Assembly (NCBI RefSeq): GCF_041287255.1
Contig: NZ_JBGGTX010000002.1
Coordinates: 1 to 64,000 of the forward strand
Length of the DNA: 64,000 nucleotides
Reading direction: 5' to 3'
From: Tamlana flava
Lineage (GTDB): Bacteria; Bacteroidota; Bacteroidia; Flavobacteriales; Flavobacteriaceae
In this document: positions 16,353 through 24,810 of the stretch, in pieces
Layout of the letters: each line of letters opens with the position of its first letter
Position numbering within the stretch: position 1 is the first letter of the stretch
Position numbers and translations under genes: made by a program
The notes under the pieces: generated by a model
Databases searched by the model: none
What the model was told of the DNA's origin: nothing
Seen by the model: only the letters and a program-made list of their open reading frames with translations

Positions 16353-17510
16353 TTACTCTAGCCACGATTTAAAATAACTTTCGTCAGCTATTTTAAGGGC
16401 TTCTTCGGTTACTTTTAATGGCTTAAAGGTGTCAACCATTACAGCCAATTCTTCAGTTTCAGTTTTTCCAATGCTTCGTTCCGTTGCTCCAGGATGTGGC
16501 CCGTGAGGTATGCCGGCTGGGTGCAAGGATATATGCCCTGCCTTAATATCATTTCTACTCATAAAATCACCATCAACATAATACAGCACCTCATCGCTGT
16601 CTATATTACTATGGTTATAGGGCGCTGGAATGGATTGTGGGTGATAGTCATACAAACGCGGTACAAAACTACACACTACAAAGGCATCGGTCTCAAAAGT
16701 TTGATGAACTGGCGGCGGCTGATGAATACGCCCAGTAATCGGTTCAAAATCGTGGATGGAAAAAGCATACGGATAATTATAGCCATCGTACCCAACCACG
16801 TCAAAAGGATGAGAGGCATAAACCATCTCGATAATGTCGTCCTGCTTTTTAACTTTGATCAGAAACTCACCAGATTTGTTATTGGTTTCCAGTTCTTGTG
16901 GTCTTCTAATATCCCGTTCGCAAAATGGTGAATGTTCCATTAATTGCCCGAACCAATTTCGGTAACGTTTTGGGGTGTAAATAGGGCGACGCGATTCTAC
17001 AATAAACAGCCTGTTGTCTTCCGAATCAAAATCCATTTTATAAATGACCCCCCGTGGAACCAATAAATAATCGCCATACTTAAAATCCAAATTTCCTAAA
17101 TGCGTTCTTAATTTCCCGGAACCTTTGTGAATAAAAATCAATTCGTCGGCATCGGTATTCTTATAAAAATAATCTTTGGTTGATTCTTGCGGCGCTGCCA
17201 AAATAATGGCACAATCACTATTAATCAAAACAGTTTTTCTACTATCTAGAAAGTCCTTTTCAGGTTTAACCTGAAACCCCTTAAAACGATAGGATTGTAT
17301 GTTATTAGCCTTGGCAATTTTTGGCGCCACACTATATTGTTTTCTTATCTCTTTTACTTGAGTGGGGCGCTGCTCATGATAGCTGTTTGTATACATGCCA
17401 TCAAACCCAATAGTGCCAAAAAGCTGCTCGTAATATAGACTACCATCTGGCTTTCTAAACTGGGTATGGCGTTTATGCGGAATATTTCCTAATTTATGAT
17501 AAAAAGGCAT
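16353..17510 (-). CDS. hmgA: Homogentisate 1,2-dioxygenase
   Basis: The enzyme opens the ring of homogentisate to maleylacetoacetate. The cupin-fold catalytic region is complete: PPVHQTFETDAFVVCSFVPR, then PYNHSNIDSDEVLYYVDG holding the His and Glu iron ligands, and GIPHGPHPG holding the second His. I chose ATG at 17510 (MPFYHKLG), giving 385 residues; the frame runs 12 codons further upstream without an ATG. The gene starts the hmgA-hppD operon. A near-consensus TATCTTTA lies on the minus strand about 50 bases upstream and may be its -7 box. Confidence 0.96.
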   Translation of the reverse strand: MPFYHKLGNIPHKRHTQFRKPDGSLYYEQLFGTIGFDGMYTNSYHEQRPTQVKEIRKQYSVAPKIAKANNIQSYRFKGFQVKPEKDFLDSRKTVLINSDCAIILAAPQESTKDYFYKNTDADELIFIHKGSGKLRTHLGNLDFKYGDYLLVPRGVIYKMDFDSEDNRLFIVESRRPIYTPKRYRNWFGQLMEHSPFCERDIRRPQELETNNKSGEFLIKVKKQDDIIEMVYASHPFDVVGYDGYNYPYAFSIHDFEPITGRIHQPPPVHQTFETDAFVVCSFVPRLYDYHPQSIPAPYNHSNIDSDEVLYYVDGDFMSRNDIKAGHISLHPAGIPHGPHPGATERSIGKTETEELAVMVDTFKPLKVTEEALKIADESYFKSWLE

Positions 17511-17579
17511 TTTTTTAAATTTAAAAGTTAACTCTAAGAAAATCAATAGATTCTACTAAAGATAGTGAATTTAAAGAAG

Positions 17580-17599
17580 ATTCCCGTCAAAACGGGAAT
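17580..17599. repeat. Short dispersed hairpin (ATTCCCGT type)
   Basis: ATTCCCGT-CAAA-ACGGGAAT, a perfect 8-bp stem, is followed by GGCAAT. The ATTCCCGT/ACGGGAATGGCA form resembles a hairpin that occurs in many copies in flavobacterial intergenic DNA. It lies between hmgA (upstream side) and the patatin gene end. Confidence 0.6.
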
Positions 17600-17736
17600 G
17601 GCAATAAGGCCTACTTATTCAGGATTTCTCTTGATAAGGAAATGTAGAAATTGTAATAAGTCTGGCCAAAAAGGAATCATAGTGTAACAAATATCGTAAT
17701 TTCTTCGGAGTTTTTAAATTTCAGAATCCTAAAAAG

Positions 17737-19977
17737 CTAGAACCAAAAACCAAGATTGAAAAACCACTTACTCTCACCTCTTTCTGGTGAATAACTATAC
17801 TTTGCTTGAACGGGGCCCAAAAATGTTTCAATGGCATACCCCAAAGCATAACCTCTGTAGTCTGGCAACGTAAACCATTCACCCGAATCAAAAATATTGT
17901 CTTCTACATTTGCCCAATTGCCCTCTAGAGTTATGTGGTGCTTTTTAAAGATTTCATAGTCTGCAATGGCCCAAGATTTTACATAACTATTTCCTGTTAA
18001 GGTAATAAAATCGTAACCCAAAAAAGGCACGAAATTGTTAATCAAATTGGCACCGTAGCCCCCTAATGCAAAATCGAGTGTTCTGGTAGATTTATCACCC
18101 AATTTAAAACCGCCGCTGGTCTGTAAATTAAAGGACAATTTATCTGAAACGCTAAACGCATAGCCCATATCGGCCTTGGCAATTGAAAAATCCTTAAAGT
18201 CGTCAATAAAACCAGAAGCATACAGGTAAATGTTTAAATCGCCATTAAAATACACGCCACGTTTAGGAAAATATTTATCATCATAAGTATCTAATTTTAA
18301 GTTGCCAAAAAGACTTAAATAATCTGTGTTCTCAAACAAAAAATTATCATTTGGGTTAGTTCCTGAAATGGTTTCAGATTTTATTTCCAACCGCTTATGT
18401 TCCACACCCATACCAAGGGAAAAATCCCTCCTGAACAGTGTTTGCAAATAGAATTGATTGGTTTGGTCCTCTAGTTTTACATCAAGATTTCTCAAACCTG
18501 TAGCAGCAATTTGGTCATCATCCAACAGTAGCTGTGCACTAATGCCTTTATTAAATTGATTGTATCTAGACCTTAACCCAATACTCCAATAAAAACCCTT
18601 GTCAATTAAATATTCAAAATTATACCGCACATTATCCCCAAGAATAATATCTAACGAGCCCACATCATTTTTAAAAAACACGCGTTTTTTTGTGAGGTTT
18701 AACAATGCGCTGGTTTTATATAAATCGTCATAATGAATTCCCAATTTTAAAAATGTATTTACTTGGGACTCCTTAACATTGGCCATAAAGTCATAACCTT
18801 CCTTTCCTTCAGTTTGCTTAAGCTGATATTGAAATGCATCAAAATTATTGGTGGCCACCACGTTATAAATACCTTCATTAAAATCTTTATAACTAATTTT
18901 TTCATCACTTTTTAATTTCAGCTTCCCTAAAATGTAAGCTCTTGTATAGTTTTTGTTCCCTTTAAATTCAAAGTTGTTGATTTTAATACTATCCATTGGT
19001 TTTGGATGGAACACGTCTTCCATTTCATCATCGCTGCAAGAAGCCAAAGTTCTTAGCACATTTAATTTAGATAAAGCAGATTCTCTACCTTCTTCAATGA
19101 TGTTACCTACTTTATCAAAAGCAACCACATTGTAATCTTTAATGTTTGGTTTTATGTAAACATCGGTTTGTTTCGATTTTAACTTCATGGCATTGATGGT
19201 GCGGAAATTGTTTATTTGCATTAAAACCTCAGGTGCAGAAACTAATTCTTCGCGTTTGGCCAAACCGTCCTGAACATCAACACCAATGATAACGTCCATG
19301 CCCTTATCCCGCAGTTCATCAATAGGGTAATTATTCACCACACCTCCGTCAATTAAAATTTCATCGTCAATTATTACGGGCTGAAAAAGCGAAGGCAAAG
19401 CACCACTCGCCATAATTGATTGGGTGAGATTTCCGCTGTCCAAAATAACTTGTTGCCCTGTTTCTACATTTGTAGCAATGCAGAAAAACGGAATGGGCAG
19501 GTTACTAAAATCGTTAATATGATTGACGGGAAGCAAGAGCTTTAAAATTAAACCATAGGCTACATTGCCACGCGATAATGCTGATGGCAACTTAATTTTA
19601 AAATCATTAAAGGGAAGTGTAACGGCATATTTTTCTGAATTATCACGCTCATAAAAAGCTTTTGATGCACGGGGCAAATCGTCGTTAATGATGTTGTCGA
19701 AATCAACTAATTGAAAAATGGAATCGAGTTCCTTACCGGAATAGCCTGAGGCATACAATGCACCTATAATAGCACCCATACTCGCTCCAGCAATGTAATC
19801 TACCTTTACACCCAAGCTATCAATAACCTTTAAAACGCCAACATGGGCCAAGCCTTTTGCACCACCACCACTTAACACCAAGCCTATTTTTGGCTTGATA
19901 TTTTCTGTTTCATTTTGTGCCTGTACAGAAAATGAAGCGAGTAGAATTAGGGTTAATATGATGGGTTTTAACTTCAA
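17737..19977 (-). CDS. Patatin-like phospholipase with outer-membrane barrel
   Basis: The 746-residue protein begins with a signal peptide ending near VQAQ, followed by a patatin domain with the oxyanion loop GGGAKG (38-43), nucleophile GASMG (Ser66) and catalytic Asp210 in the DGG motif. A POTRA-like segment (about 310-400) and a C-terminal BamA-type beta-barrel ending in phenylalanine (NLGFWF) follow. This is the type Vd layout of PlpD, in which the barrel displays or releases the lipase. It starts with TTG directly after the uvrC stop (TAA then TTG), so it is the second gene of a uvrC transcript. No ATG lies before the signal peptide. Confidence 0.9.
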   Translation of the reverse strand: MKLKPIILTLILLASFSVQAQNETENIKPKIGLVLSGGGAKGLAHVGVLKVIDSLGVKVDYIAGASMGAIIGALYASGYSGKELDSIFQLVDFDNIINDDLPRASKAFYERDNSEKYAVTLPFNDFKIKLPSALSRGNVAYGLILKLLLPVNHINDFSNLPIPFFCIATNVETGQQVILDSGNLTQSIMASGALPSLFQPVIIDDEILIDGGVVNNYPIDELRDKGMDVIIGVDVQDGLAKREELVSAPEVLMQINNFRTINAMKLKSKQTDVYIKPNIKDYNVVAFDKVGNIIEEGRESALSKLNVLRTLASCSDDEMEDVFHPKPMDSIKINNFEFKGNKNYTRAYILGKLKLKSDEKISYKDFNEGIYNVVATNNFDAFQYQLKQTEGKEGYDFMANVKESQVNTFLKLGIHYDDLYKTSALLNLTKKRVFFKNDVGSLDIILGDNVRYNFEYLIDKGFYWSIGLRSRYNQFNKGISAQLLLDDDQIAATGLRNLDVKLEDQTNQFYLQTLFRRDFSLGMGVEHKRLEIKSETISGTNPNDNFLFENTDYLSLFGNLKLDTYDDKYFPKRGVYFNGDLNIYLYASGFIDDFKDFSIAKADMGYAFSVSDKLSFNLQTSGGFKLGDKSTRTLDFALGGYGANLINNFVPFLGYDFITLTGNSYVKSWAIADYEIFKKHHITLEGNWANVEDNIFDSGEWFTLPDYRGYALGYAIETFLGPVQAKYSYSPERGESKWFFNLGFWF

Positions 19978-21771
19978 TTATTTGTTATGATAATAATTAT
20001 AAATCTTTTCGGCGCGCGACACTCCAACCACAGCTTCCAATTCGTCCAATTTGGCATTGGCTACCCGCTTTGCCGATTTAAAATGCTTCAACAAATCAAC
20101 AACCGTTTTTTCGCCCACACCGGGTATAGTTTCCAATTCGGTATTTAATGCACTTTTACTGCGCTTATTCCGGTGGTGCTCAATACCAAAACGGTGCGCT
20201 TCATTACGTAATTGCTGAATTATTTTTAAAGTTTCACTTTTCTTATCTAAATATAAGGGAATTGGGTCATTTGGATAAAATAATTCTTCCAAACGTTTCG
20301 CAATTCCGACAATAGCAATTTTGCCCCTCAAACCCAAAGCATCCAAACTTTTTAATGCCGACGATAATTGGCCTTTTCCACCATCAATAATAATGAGCTG
20401 TGGAAAAGGTTGGTCTTCATCCAAAAAACGCTTATAACGGCGATATACCACTTCTTCCATGGATGCAAAATCGTCTGGGCCTTCAACGGTTTTTATATTG
20501 AAATGCCGATAATCCTTTTTACTCGGTTTGCCATTTTTAAACACTACGCAAGCTGCTACTGGATTGGTGCCCTGTATGTTGGAGTTGTCAAAACACTCAA
20601 TATGGCGCGGTTCTTCCGAGAGCCTTAAATCGGCTTTCATTTGAGCCATAATACGGTGGGCATGCCTATCGGGGTCAACAATCTTCATCTGCTTAAACCG
20701 CTCCATCCTATAATATTTGGCATTGCGGAGCGATAAATCCAGAATATGTTTTTTATCACCCAACTTAGGAATAGTTAATTTAACATCTTCACCTAAATTG
20801 ACTTTAAAAGGCACATAAATTTCTTTGGAATTTGAATTGAACCGATGCCTGATTTCGGTAATGGCCAACTCTAAAAGTTCCTTATCGGTTTCATCCAATT
20901 TCTTTTTTATTTCCAACGTATGCGCCCTAATTATAGAACCATAAGATAGCTGTAAAAAATTGATGTAGCCGTAACTTTCGTCACTTATAATGGAAAACAC
21001 ATCTACATTGCTAATTTTTGGATTTACAATAGTAGATTTAGCTTGGTAATTTTCTAAAATATCAACTTTATCTTTAATTTTTTGAGCGTCTTCAAACTGC
21101 ATCTGCTCGGCATATTCATGCATTTGTGCTTTAAATTGTTGTAGCGAGTCTTTAAAGTTTCCTTTTAAAATTTCCTTTATGGCTTTTATATTTTCGTTGT
21201 ATTCCTCCTCGGTTTCCAAATCCTCACACGGACCTTTACAATTTCCTAAATGGTACTCTAAACATACTTTATATTTTCCTGCCTTGATTTTTTCTTCAGC
21301 CAAATCGTAATTGCAGGTACGCAAACTGTAAAGACCTTTTATTAAATCGAGCAAAGTTTGCACCGTTTTCACACTAGTGTAAGGTCCGAAATATTCACTG
21401 CCATCTTTAAAAACACGTCGGGTAGAAAACACCCTTGGGAACCGTTCATTTTTAATACAAATCCACGGATAGGATTTATCGTCCTTTAGCATCACATTGT
21501 AGCGTGGTTGATACTTTTTTATGAGGTTATTTTCCAGCAACAATGCATCGGTTTCTGTATCAACCACAATATGCTTGATGTTGGCAATTTTTTTTACCAA
21601 CACTCTGGTTTTGCCACTGTCGTGTGTTTTTGTAAAATAAGAGCTAACCCGCTTCTTTAAATTTTTGGCTTTGCCTACGTAAATTATGGCACCTTCTTTA
21701 TCATAATATTGATAAACTCCAGGTTGGTTGGGCAGGGTTTTTAATTGTATCTCTAAATCGGGGGTATCCAT
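19978..21771 (-). CDS. uvrC: Excinuclease ABC subunit C
   Basis: UvrC makes both incisions in nucleotide excision repair. The GIY-YIG nuclease is at residues 12-90 (PGVYQYYDKEG, IIYVGKAKNLKKRV), a UVR motif that contacts UvrB is near 205-240, the RNase H-like endonuclease domain follows (ECFDNSNIQG, FKNGKPSKKDYR, IDGGKGQL), and a C-terminal helix-hairpin-helix pair is present (IPGVGEKTVVDLL). Four cysteines in the region of about 150-175 (RTCNYD, KVCLEYHLGNCKGPC) fit the family cluster. The length of 597 is normal. The patatin gene follows without a gap. Confidence 0.97.
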   Translation of the reverse strand: MDTPDLEIQLKTLPNQPGVYQYYDKEGAIIYVGKAKNLKKRVSSYFTKTHDSGKTRVLVKKIANIKHIVVDTETDALLLENNLIKKYQPRYNVMLKDDKSYPWICIKNERFPRVFSTRRVFKDGSEYFGPYTSVKTVQTLLDLIKGLYSLRTCNYDLAEEKIKAGKYKVCLEYHLGNCKGPCEDLETEEEYNENIKAIKEILKGNFKDSLQQFKAQMHEYAEQMQFEDAQKIKDKVDILENYQAKSTIVNPKISNVDVFSIISDESYGYINFLQLSYGSIIRAHTLEIKKKLDETDKELLELAITEIRHRFNSNSKEIYVPFKVNLGEDVKLTIPKLGDKKHILDLSLRNAKYYRMERFKQMKIVDPDRHAHRIMAQMKADLRLSEEPRHIECFDNSNIQGTNPVAACVVFKNGKPSKKDYRHFNIKTVEGPDDFASMEEVVYRRYKRFLDEDQPFPQLIIIDGGKGQLSSALKSLDALGLRGKIAIVGIAKRLEELFYPNDPIPLYLDKKSETLKIIQQLRNEAHRFGIEHHRNKRSKSALNTELETIPGVGEKTVVDLLKHFKSAKRVANAKLDELEAVVGVSRAEKIYNYYHNK

Positions 21772-21830
21772 TCTTGTAAAGGTAATTATTTTAATTTTTC
21801 CTACTTGATTATCCCACTGAATTAATGTTT

Positions 21831-21838
21831 TAATTTTG
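21831..21838 (+). promoter_or_regulatory. Putative promoter of the rimB-rimK operon
   Basis: TAATTTTG matches the TAnnTTTG box and has a TTG 23 bases upstream (21805-21807). The transcript would carry a leader of about 130 bases before the protease gene. Confidence 0.5.
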
Positions 21839-21973
21839 TGAAAATTTTTAAATTTTAAATGGATTATTTATCTAACTTCGCGCGCATTTCAAAAGCCTTA
21901 AATACTGCTACTTAGAATTGATTTTCAACAACCTTCTTATAGCAGAAAAATGCCTTAATAATGAGATTGACTT

Positions 21974-22414
21974 ATGAAAAAAATAATAGGACGCGTTGAT
22001 GTTGTAGACTTTCCAAATTTGGGATTGTATAATATTAACGTTAAAATAGATACAGGGGCATACACCTCGGCCATTCATTGTTCTGAAATAATTGAAGAAG
22101 GCAACACTTTGCGCTGTATATTTAATAGCGCCACACACCAAAACTTCGGAAAAACCGAAATTGTTTTTGATACCTTTTGGTGTACAGATGTAAAAAGCAG
22201 CAACGGTTACAAGGAAAACAGGTATAAAGTAAAATCTGAAGTGGTATTTTTTGGAAAAACGTACAAGATTAACTTAACTTTAAGCACGAGAGATGATATG
22301 AGATTTCCAGTGTTGATTGGCAGGCAGTTTTTAAAACGAAAGTTTATTGTGGATGTAGATTTGGAAAACATCTCTTTTTTAACAAGCAAGCATGAACATA
22401 GTTATACTTTCTAG
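21974..22414 (+). CDS. RimB-type retropepsin-like protease
   Basis: The 146-residue protein has the aspartic-protease motif IDTGAYTSAIH, with Asp26 as the presumed catalytic residue. The family is often annotated ATP-dependent zinc protease, but the fold is retropepsin-like and active as a dimer. In Proteobacteria, RimB works with RimK in modifying and trimming poly-glutamate tails on ribosomal protein S6. The end of the gene overlaps rimK by 23 bases, a strong sign of linked function and coupled translation. The C-terminal RFPVLIGRQFLKRKFIVDV block is the expected second half of the protease fold. Confidence 0.85.
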   Translation: MKKIIGRVDVVDFPNLGLYNINVKIDTGAYTSAIHCSEIIEEGNTLRCIFNSATHQNFGKTEIVFDTFWCTDVKSSNGYKENRYKVKSEVVFFGKTYKINLTLSTRDDMRFPVLIGRQFLKRKFIVDVDLENISFLTSKHEHSYTF

Positions 22415-23267
22415 AAACCGAAATTTATACTCTACCGACCGTTTGGTTGAAGAAGGTGAAATACGTGGGCATAAAGTAGAAGTGATAGACCCGCTAAAAT
22501 GCGACATCATCATTGAAAAAGAAAAACCCACAATTTATTACAAAGACCGTTATCTAGATTATGTAGATGCCATAATACCTCGCATTGGCGCATCAGTTAC
22601 TTTTTATGGTTGTGCTGTGGTAAGGCAGTTTGAAATGATGGGCGTTTTTACCATTTGCACATCAGATGCCATAATACGTTCCAGAGACAAACTGCGTAGT
22701 TTGCAACGCTTAAGCAAAGCAGGAATTGGCATGCCTAAAACGGTTTTTACCAACTATTCCAGAGATGTTGTAGAAGTTATAGAACACGTCGGTGGTACGC
22801 CAGTAATTATTAAACTATTGGAAGGCACGCAGGGTTTAGGTGTAGTTTTGGCAGAAACAAAAAATGCGGCCGAATCGGTTTTGGAGGCCTTTAATGGTTT
22901 ACAAGCAAGGGTAATTGTTCAAGAATTCATAAAGGAAGCCGGTGGCGCAGATTTACGTGCTTTGGTGGTAGACGGACAAGTAGTAGGCGCTATGAAACGC
23001 CAAGGAAAAGAGGGCGAATTCCGCTCCAATTTACATCGTGGCGGAAATGCCGAAATCATAAAATTGAGTCACGACGAACTAAAATTGGCCATGAATGCGT
23101 CGCGGGCCTTAAAGTTACCCGTTTGTGGGGTTGATATGTTGCAATCTGCCCGAGGGCCGTTGCTTTTAGAAGTAAACTCAACCCCAGGATTGGAAGGTAT
23201 TGAAGGGGCTACTGGACGCAATATCGCGAAAGCCATCATTCGATATATTGAAAAATACTCAAAATAA
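22392..23267 (+). CDS. rimK: RimK-type ATP-grasp ligase (S6 glutamylase)
   Basis: RimK adds glutamate residues to the C-terminus of ribosomal protein S6 using ATP. The ATP-grasp core is visible: IIKLLEGTQGLGVVLAE (ATP-binding loop), VQEFIKEAGGADLRALVVDG, and the metal-binding end VCGVDMLQSARGPLLLEVNSTPGLEGIE with the conserved Glu and Asn. The length of 291 is close to the 300 of E. coli RimK. It overlaps the RimB-type protease gene and abuts the M14-family gene (TAA then ATG). Whether S6 of this species carries the needed C-terminus cannot be checked here. Confidence 0.93.
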   Translation: MNIVILSRNRNLYSTDRLVEEGEIRGHKVEVIDPLKCDIIIEKEKPTIYYKDRYLDYVDAIIPRIGASVTFYGCAVVRQFEMMGVFTICTSDAIIRSRDKLRSLQRLSKAGIGMPKTVFTNYSRDVVEVIEHVGGTPVIIKLLEGTQGLGVVLAETKNAAESVLEAFNGLQARVIVQEFIKEAGGADLRALVVDGQVVGAMKRQGKEGEFRSNLHRGGNAEIIKLSHDELKLAMNASRALKLPVCGVDMLQSARGPLLLEVNSTPGLEGIEGATGRNIAKAIIRYIEKYSK

Positions 23268-24242
23268 ATGCCCGAAGTAAAGCCAGACGTCATACATATT
23301 CTAGGTGAAGCCATAAAACCTGGTGAAAGCAGGGAATTGAATATTGATGTGGCCAATTTACACACCTCTTCTCCTGTAAACATTCCCGTTATTGTTGAGC
23401 GCTCAAAAAAACCCGGCCCTTCTGTTTTATTCACGGCCGGTATTCATGGCGATGAAGTTAACGGTGTTGAAATTGTGCGCCAACTTATTGCCAAAGGCAT
23501 TAATAAACCCAAATGTGGTACGATTATTTGCATGCCCGTCATTAATATTTTTGGGTTTATAAATTTAAAACGCGAATTTCCTGATGGACGCGATTTAAAC
23601 CGTGTGTTTCCTGGAAGTCCTTCAGGATCCTTGGCTGGAAGAGTGGCGCATAAACTAGTTAAAGAGGTGGTACCTCATGCCGATTTAATCATTGATTTTC
23701 ACACGGGGGGCTCCGGAAGGTTTAATGCCCCGCAACTAAGATTTACAAAAGACAATAAAGACCTCAACGAACTGGCCAAGGCTTTTGGGGCTCCTTTTGT
23801 TTTATACTCAAAAAACCTCTCAAAATCCTTTAGAACGACTTGCGCCAAAATGGGCAAACCCCTTTTGCTTTTTGAAGGTGGAAAATCATTTCATATAGAT
23901 GATATTGTCACTAACTCTGGGGTTAACGGTTCCAAACGTATTTTGAAAGATTTGGGAATGCTAAAAACAGTCTTCAAATCAACCAAACCCAAAAAAGAAT
24001 GCATCTTTGTTAGCAGTAGCAAATGGCAACGTGCCAAGTATTCGGGTATGTTTAAGGCTTCTGTAACTATTGGTTCTTATGTAAAAAAAGAGGATGTGTT
24101 GGGGAATATTACCGATCCCTATGGCAAGTTCAATTATTTTGTAAGAGCTTCAAATTCAGGTTACATCATTAATGTAAACGAGTCACCAATTGTCTATCAA
24201 GGTGATGCTTTGTTTCATATTACTACCAAACTTAAAAAGTAG
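23268..24242 (+). CDS. Succinylglutamate desuccinylase/aspartoacylase-family hydrolase
   Basis: An M14-fold zinc amidohydrolase of 324 residues. Zinc ligands are His60 and Glu63 in GIHGDEVNGVEIV and His145 in IIDFHTGG, with the substrate-binding RDLNRVFPG motif at about 108-116. It resembles the AstE/AspA family and the genes linked to rimK in many bacteria. The position immediately after rimK suggests it removes or trims amino-acid modifications, perhaps glutamate, but a free N-acyl amino acid substrate is equally possible. A C-terminal biotinyl-like beta segment (VTIGSYVKKEDVLGNITDPYG) is typical of this branch. Confidence 0.88.
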   Translation: MPEVKPDVIHILGEAIKPGESRELNIDVANLHTSSPVNIPVIVERSKKPGPSVLFTAGIHGDEVNGVEIVRQLIAKGINKPKCGTIICMPVINIFGFINLKREFPDGRDLNRVFPGSPSGSLAGRVAHKLVKEVVPHADLIIDFHTGGSGRFNAPQLRFTKDNKDLNELAKAFGAPFVLYSKNLSKSFRTTCAKMGKPLLLFEGGKSFHIDDIVTNSGVNGSKRILKDLGMLKTVFKSTKPKKECIFVSSSKWQRAKYSGMFKASVTIGSYVKKEDVLGNITDPYGKFNYFVRASNSGYIINVNESPIVYQGDALFHITTKLKK

Positions 24243-24246
24243 TTAA

Positions 24247-24810
24247 ATGAACAAAAATGAGTTGCGCATTAAATACAAAAACCTTCGGAAAGCCTTAACT
24301 TCAAACAAAGTTGAAGATTTAAGCCTTGCCATTTCAAACCAACTGCTAAAGCTTCATATTTGGAATTTTTCGTTCTATCAAATCTTCCTTTCGATAGAAG
24401 AACAAAAGGAAGTCAACACCGATTACATTTTGAATATCTTATCTGGAAAAGACAAAAACATCCTGATTTCAAAAAGCAATTTTGAGACCATGGAATTGAC
24501 CCATTTTTTGCTAACTGATAGCACGAAAATTGAAAAAAATAAGCACAATATCCCTGAACCTGTTGATGGCATAGAAATTTCAAACGATAAAATTGAAGTT
24601 GTTTTTATACCGCTTTTAGCCTTTGACAAACAAGGAAACCGTGTTGGGTATGGCAAAGGGTTTTACGACAAGTTTTTGGCCAAATGCAACCCAAAAACCC
24701 TAAAAATAGGACTGTCCTTTTTTGAAGCCGAAGATAAAATCAACGATGTTTTTGAGAGTGATATAAAGCTGGATTATTGTGTAACGGTTAATACCATTTA
24801 TCAATTTTAG
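24247..24810 (+). CDS. 5-formyltetrahydrofolate cyclo-ligase
   Basis: The enzyme recycles 5-formyl-THF to 5,10-methenyl-THF using ATP. The diagnostic end motif GYGKGFYDKFLA (about 136-147) and the N-terminal basic helix RIKYKNLRKAL are present, and the length of 187 is usual. It follows the M14-family gene by four bases and so belongs to the rim operon by position, although the function is unrelated. Its TAG stop overlaps the TAA stop of the convergent lipoprotein gene by two bases. Confidence 0.93.
   Translation: MNKNELRIKYKNLRKALTSNKVEDLSLAISNQLLKLHIWNFSFYQIFLSIEEQKEVNTDYILNILSGKDKNILISKSNFETMELTHFLLTDSTKIEKNKHNIPEPVDGIEISNDKIEVVFIPLLAFDKQGNRVGYGKGFYDKFLAKCNPKTLKIGLSFFEAEDKINDVFESDIKLDYCVTVNTIYQF

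Noticed and set aside
16494..16931. 145-codon frame antisense to hmgA
   Set aside because: Overlaps the conserved iron-binding region of hmgA on the opposite strand.
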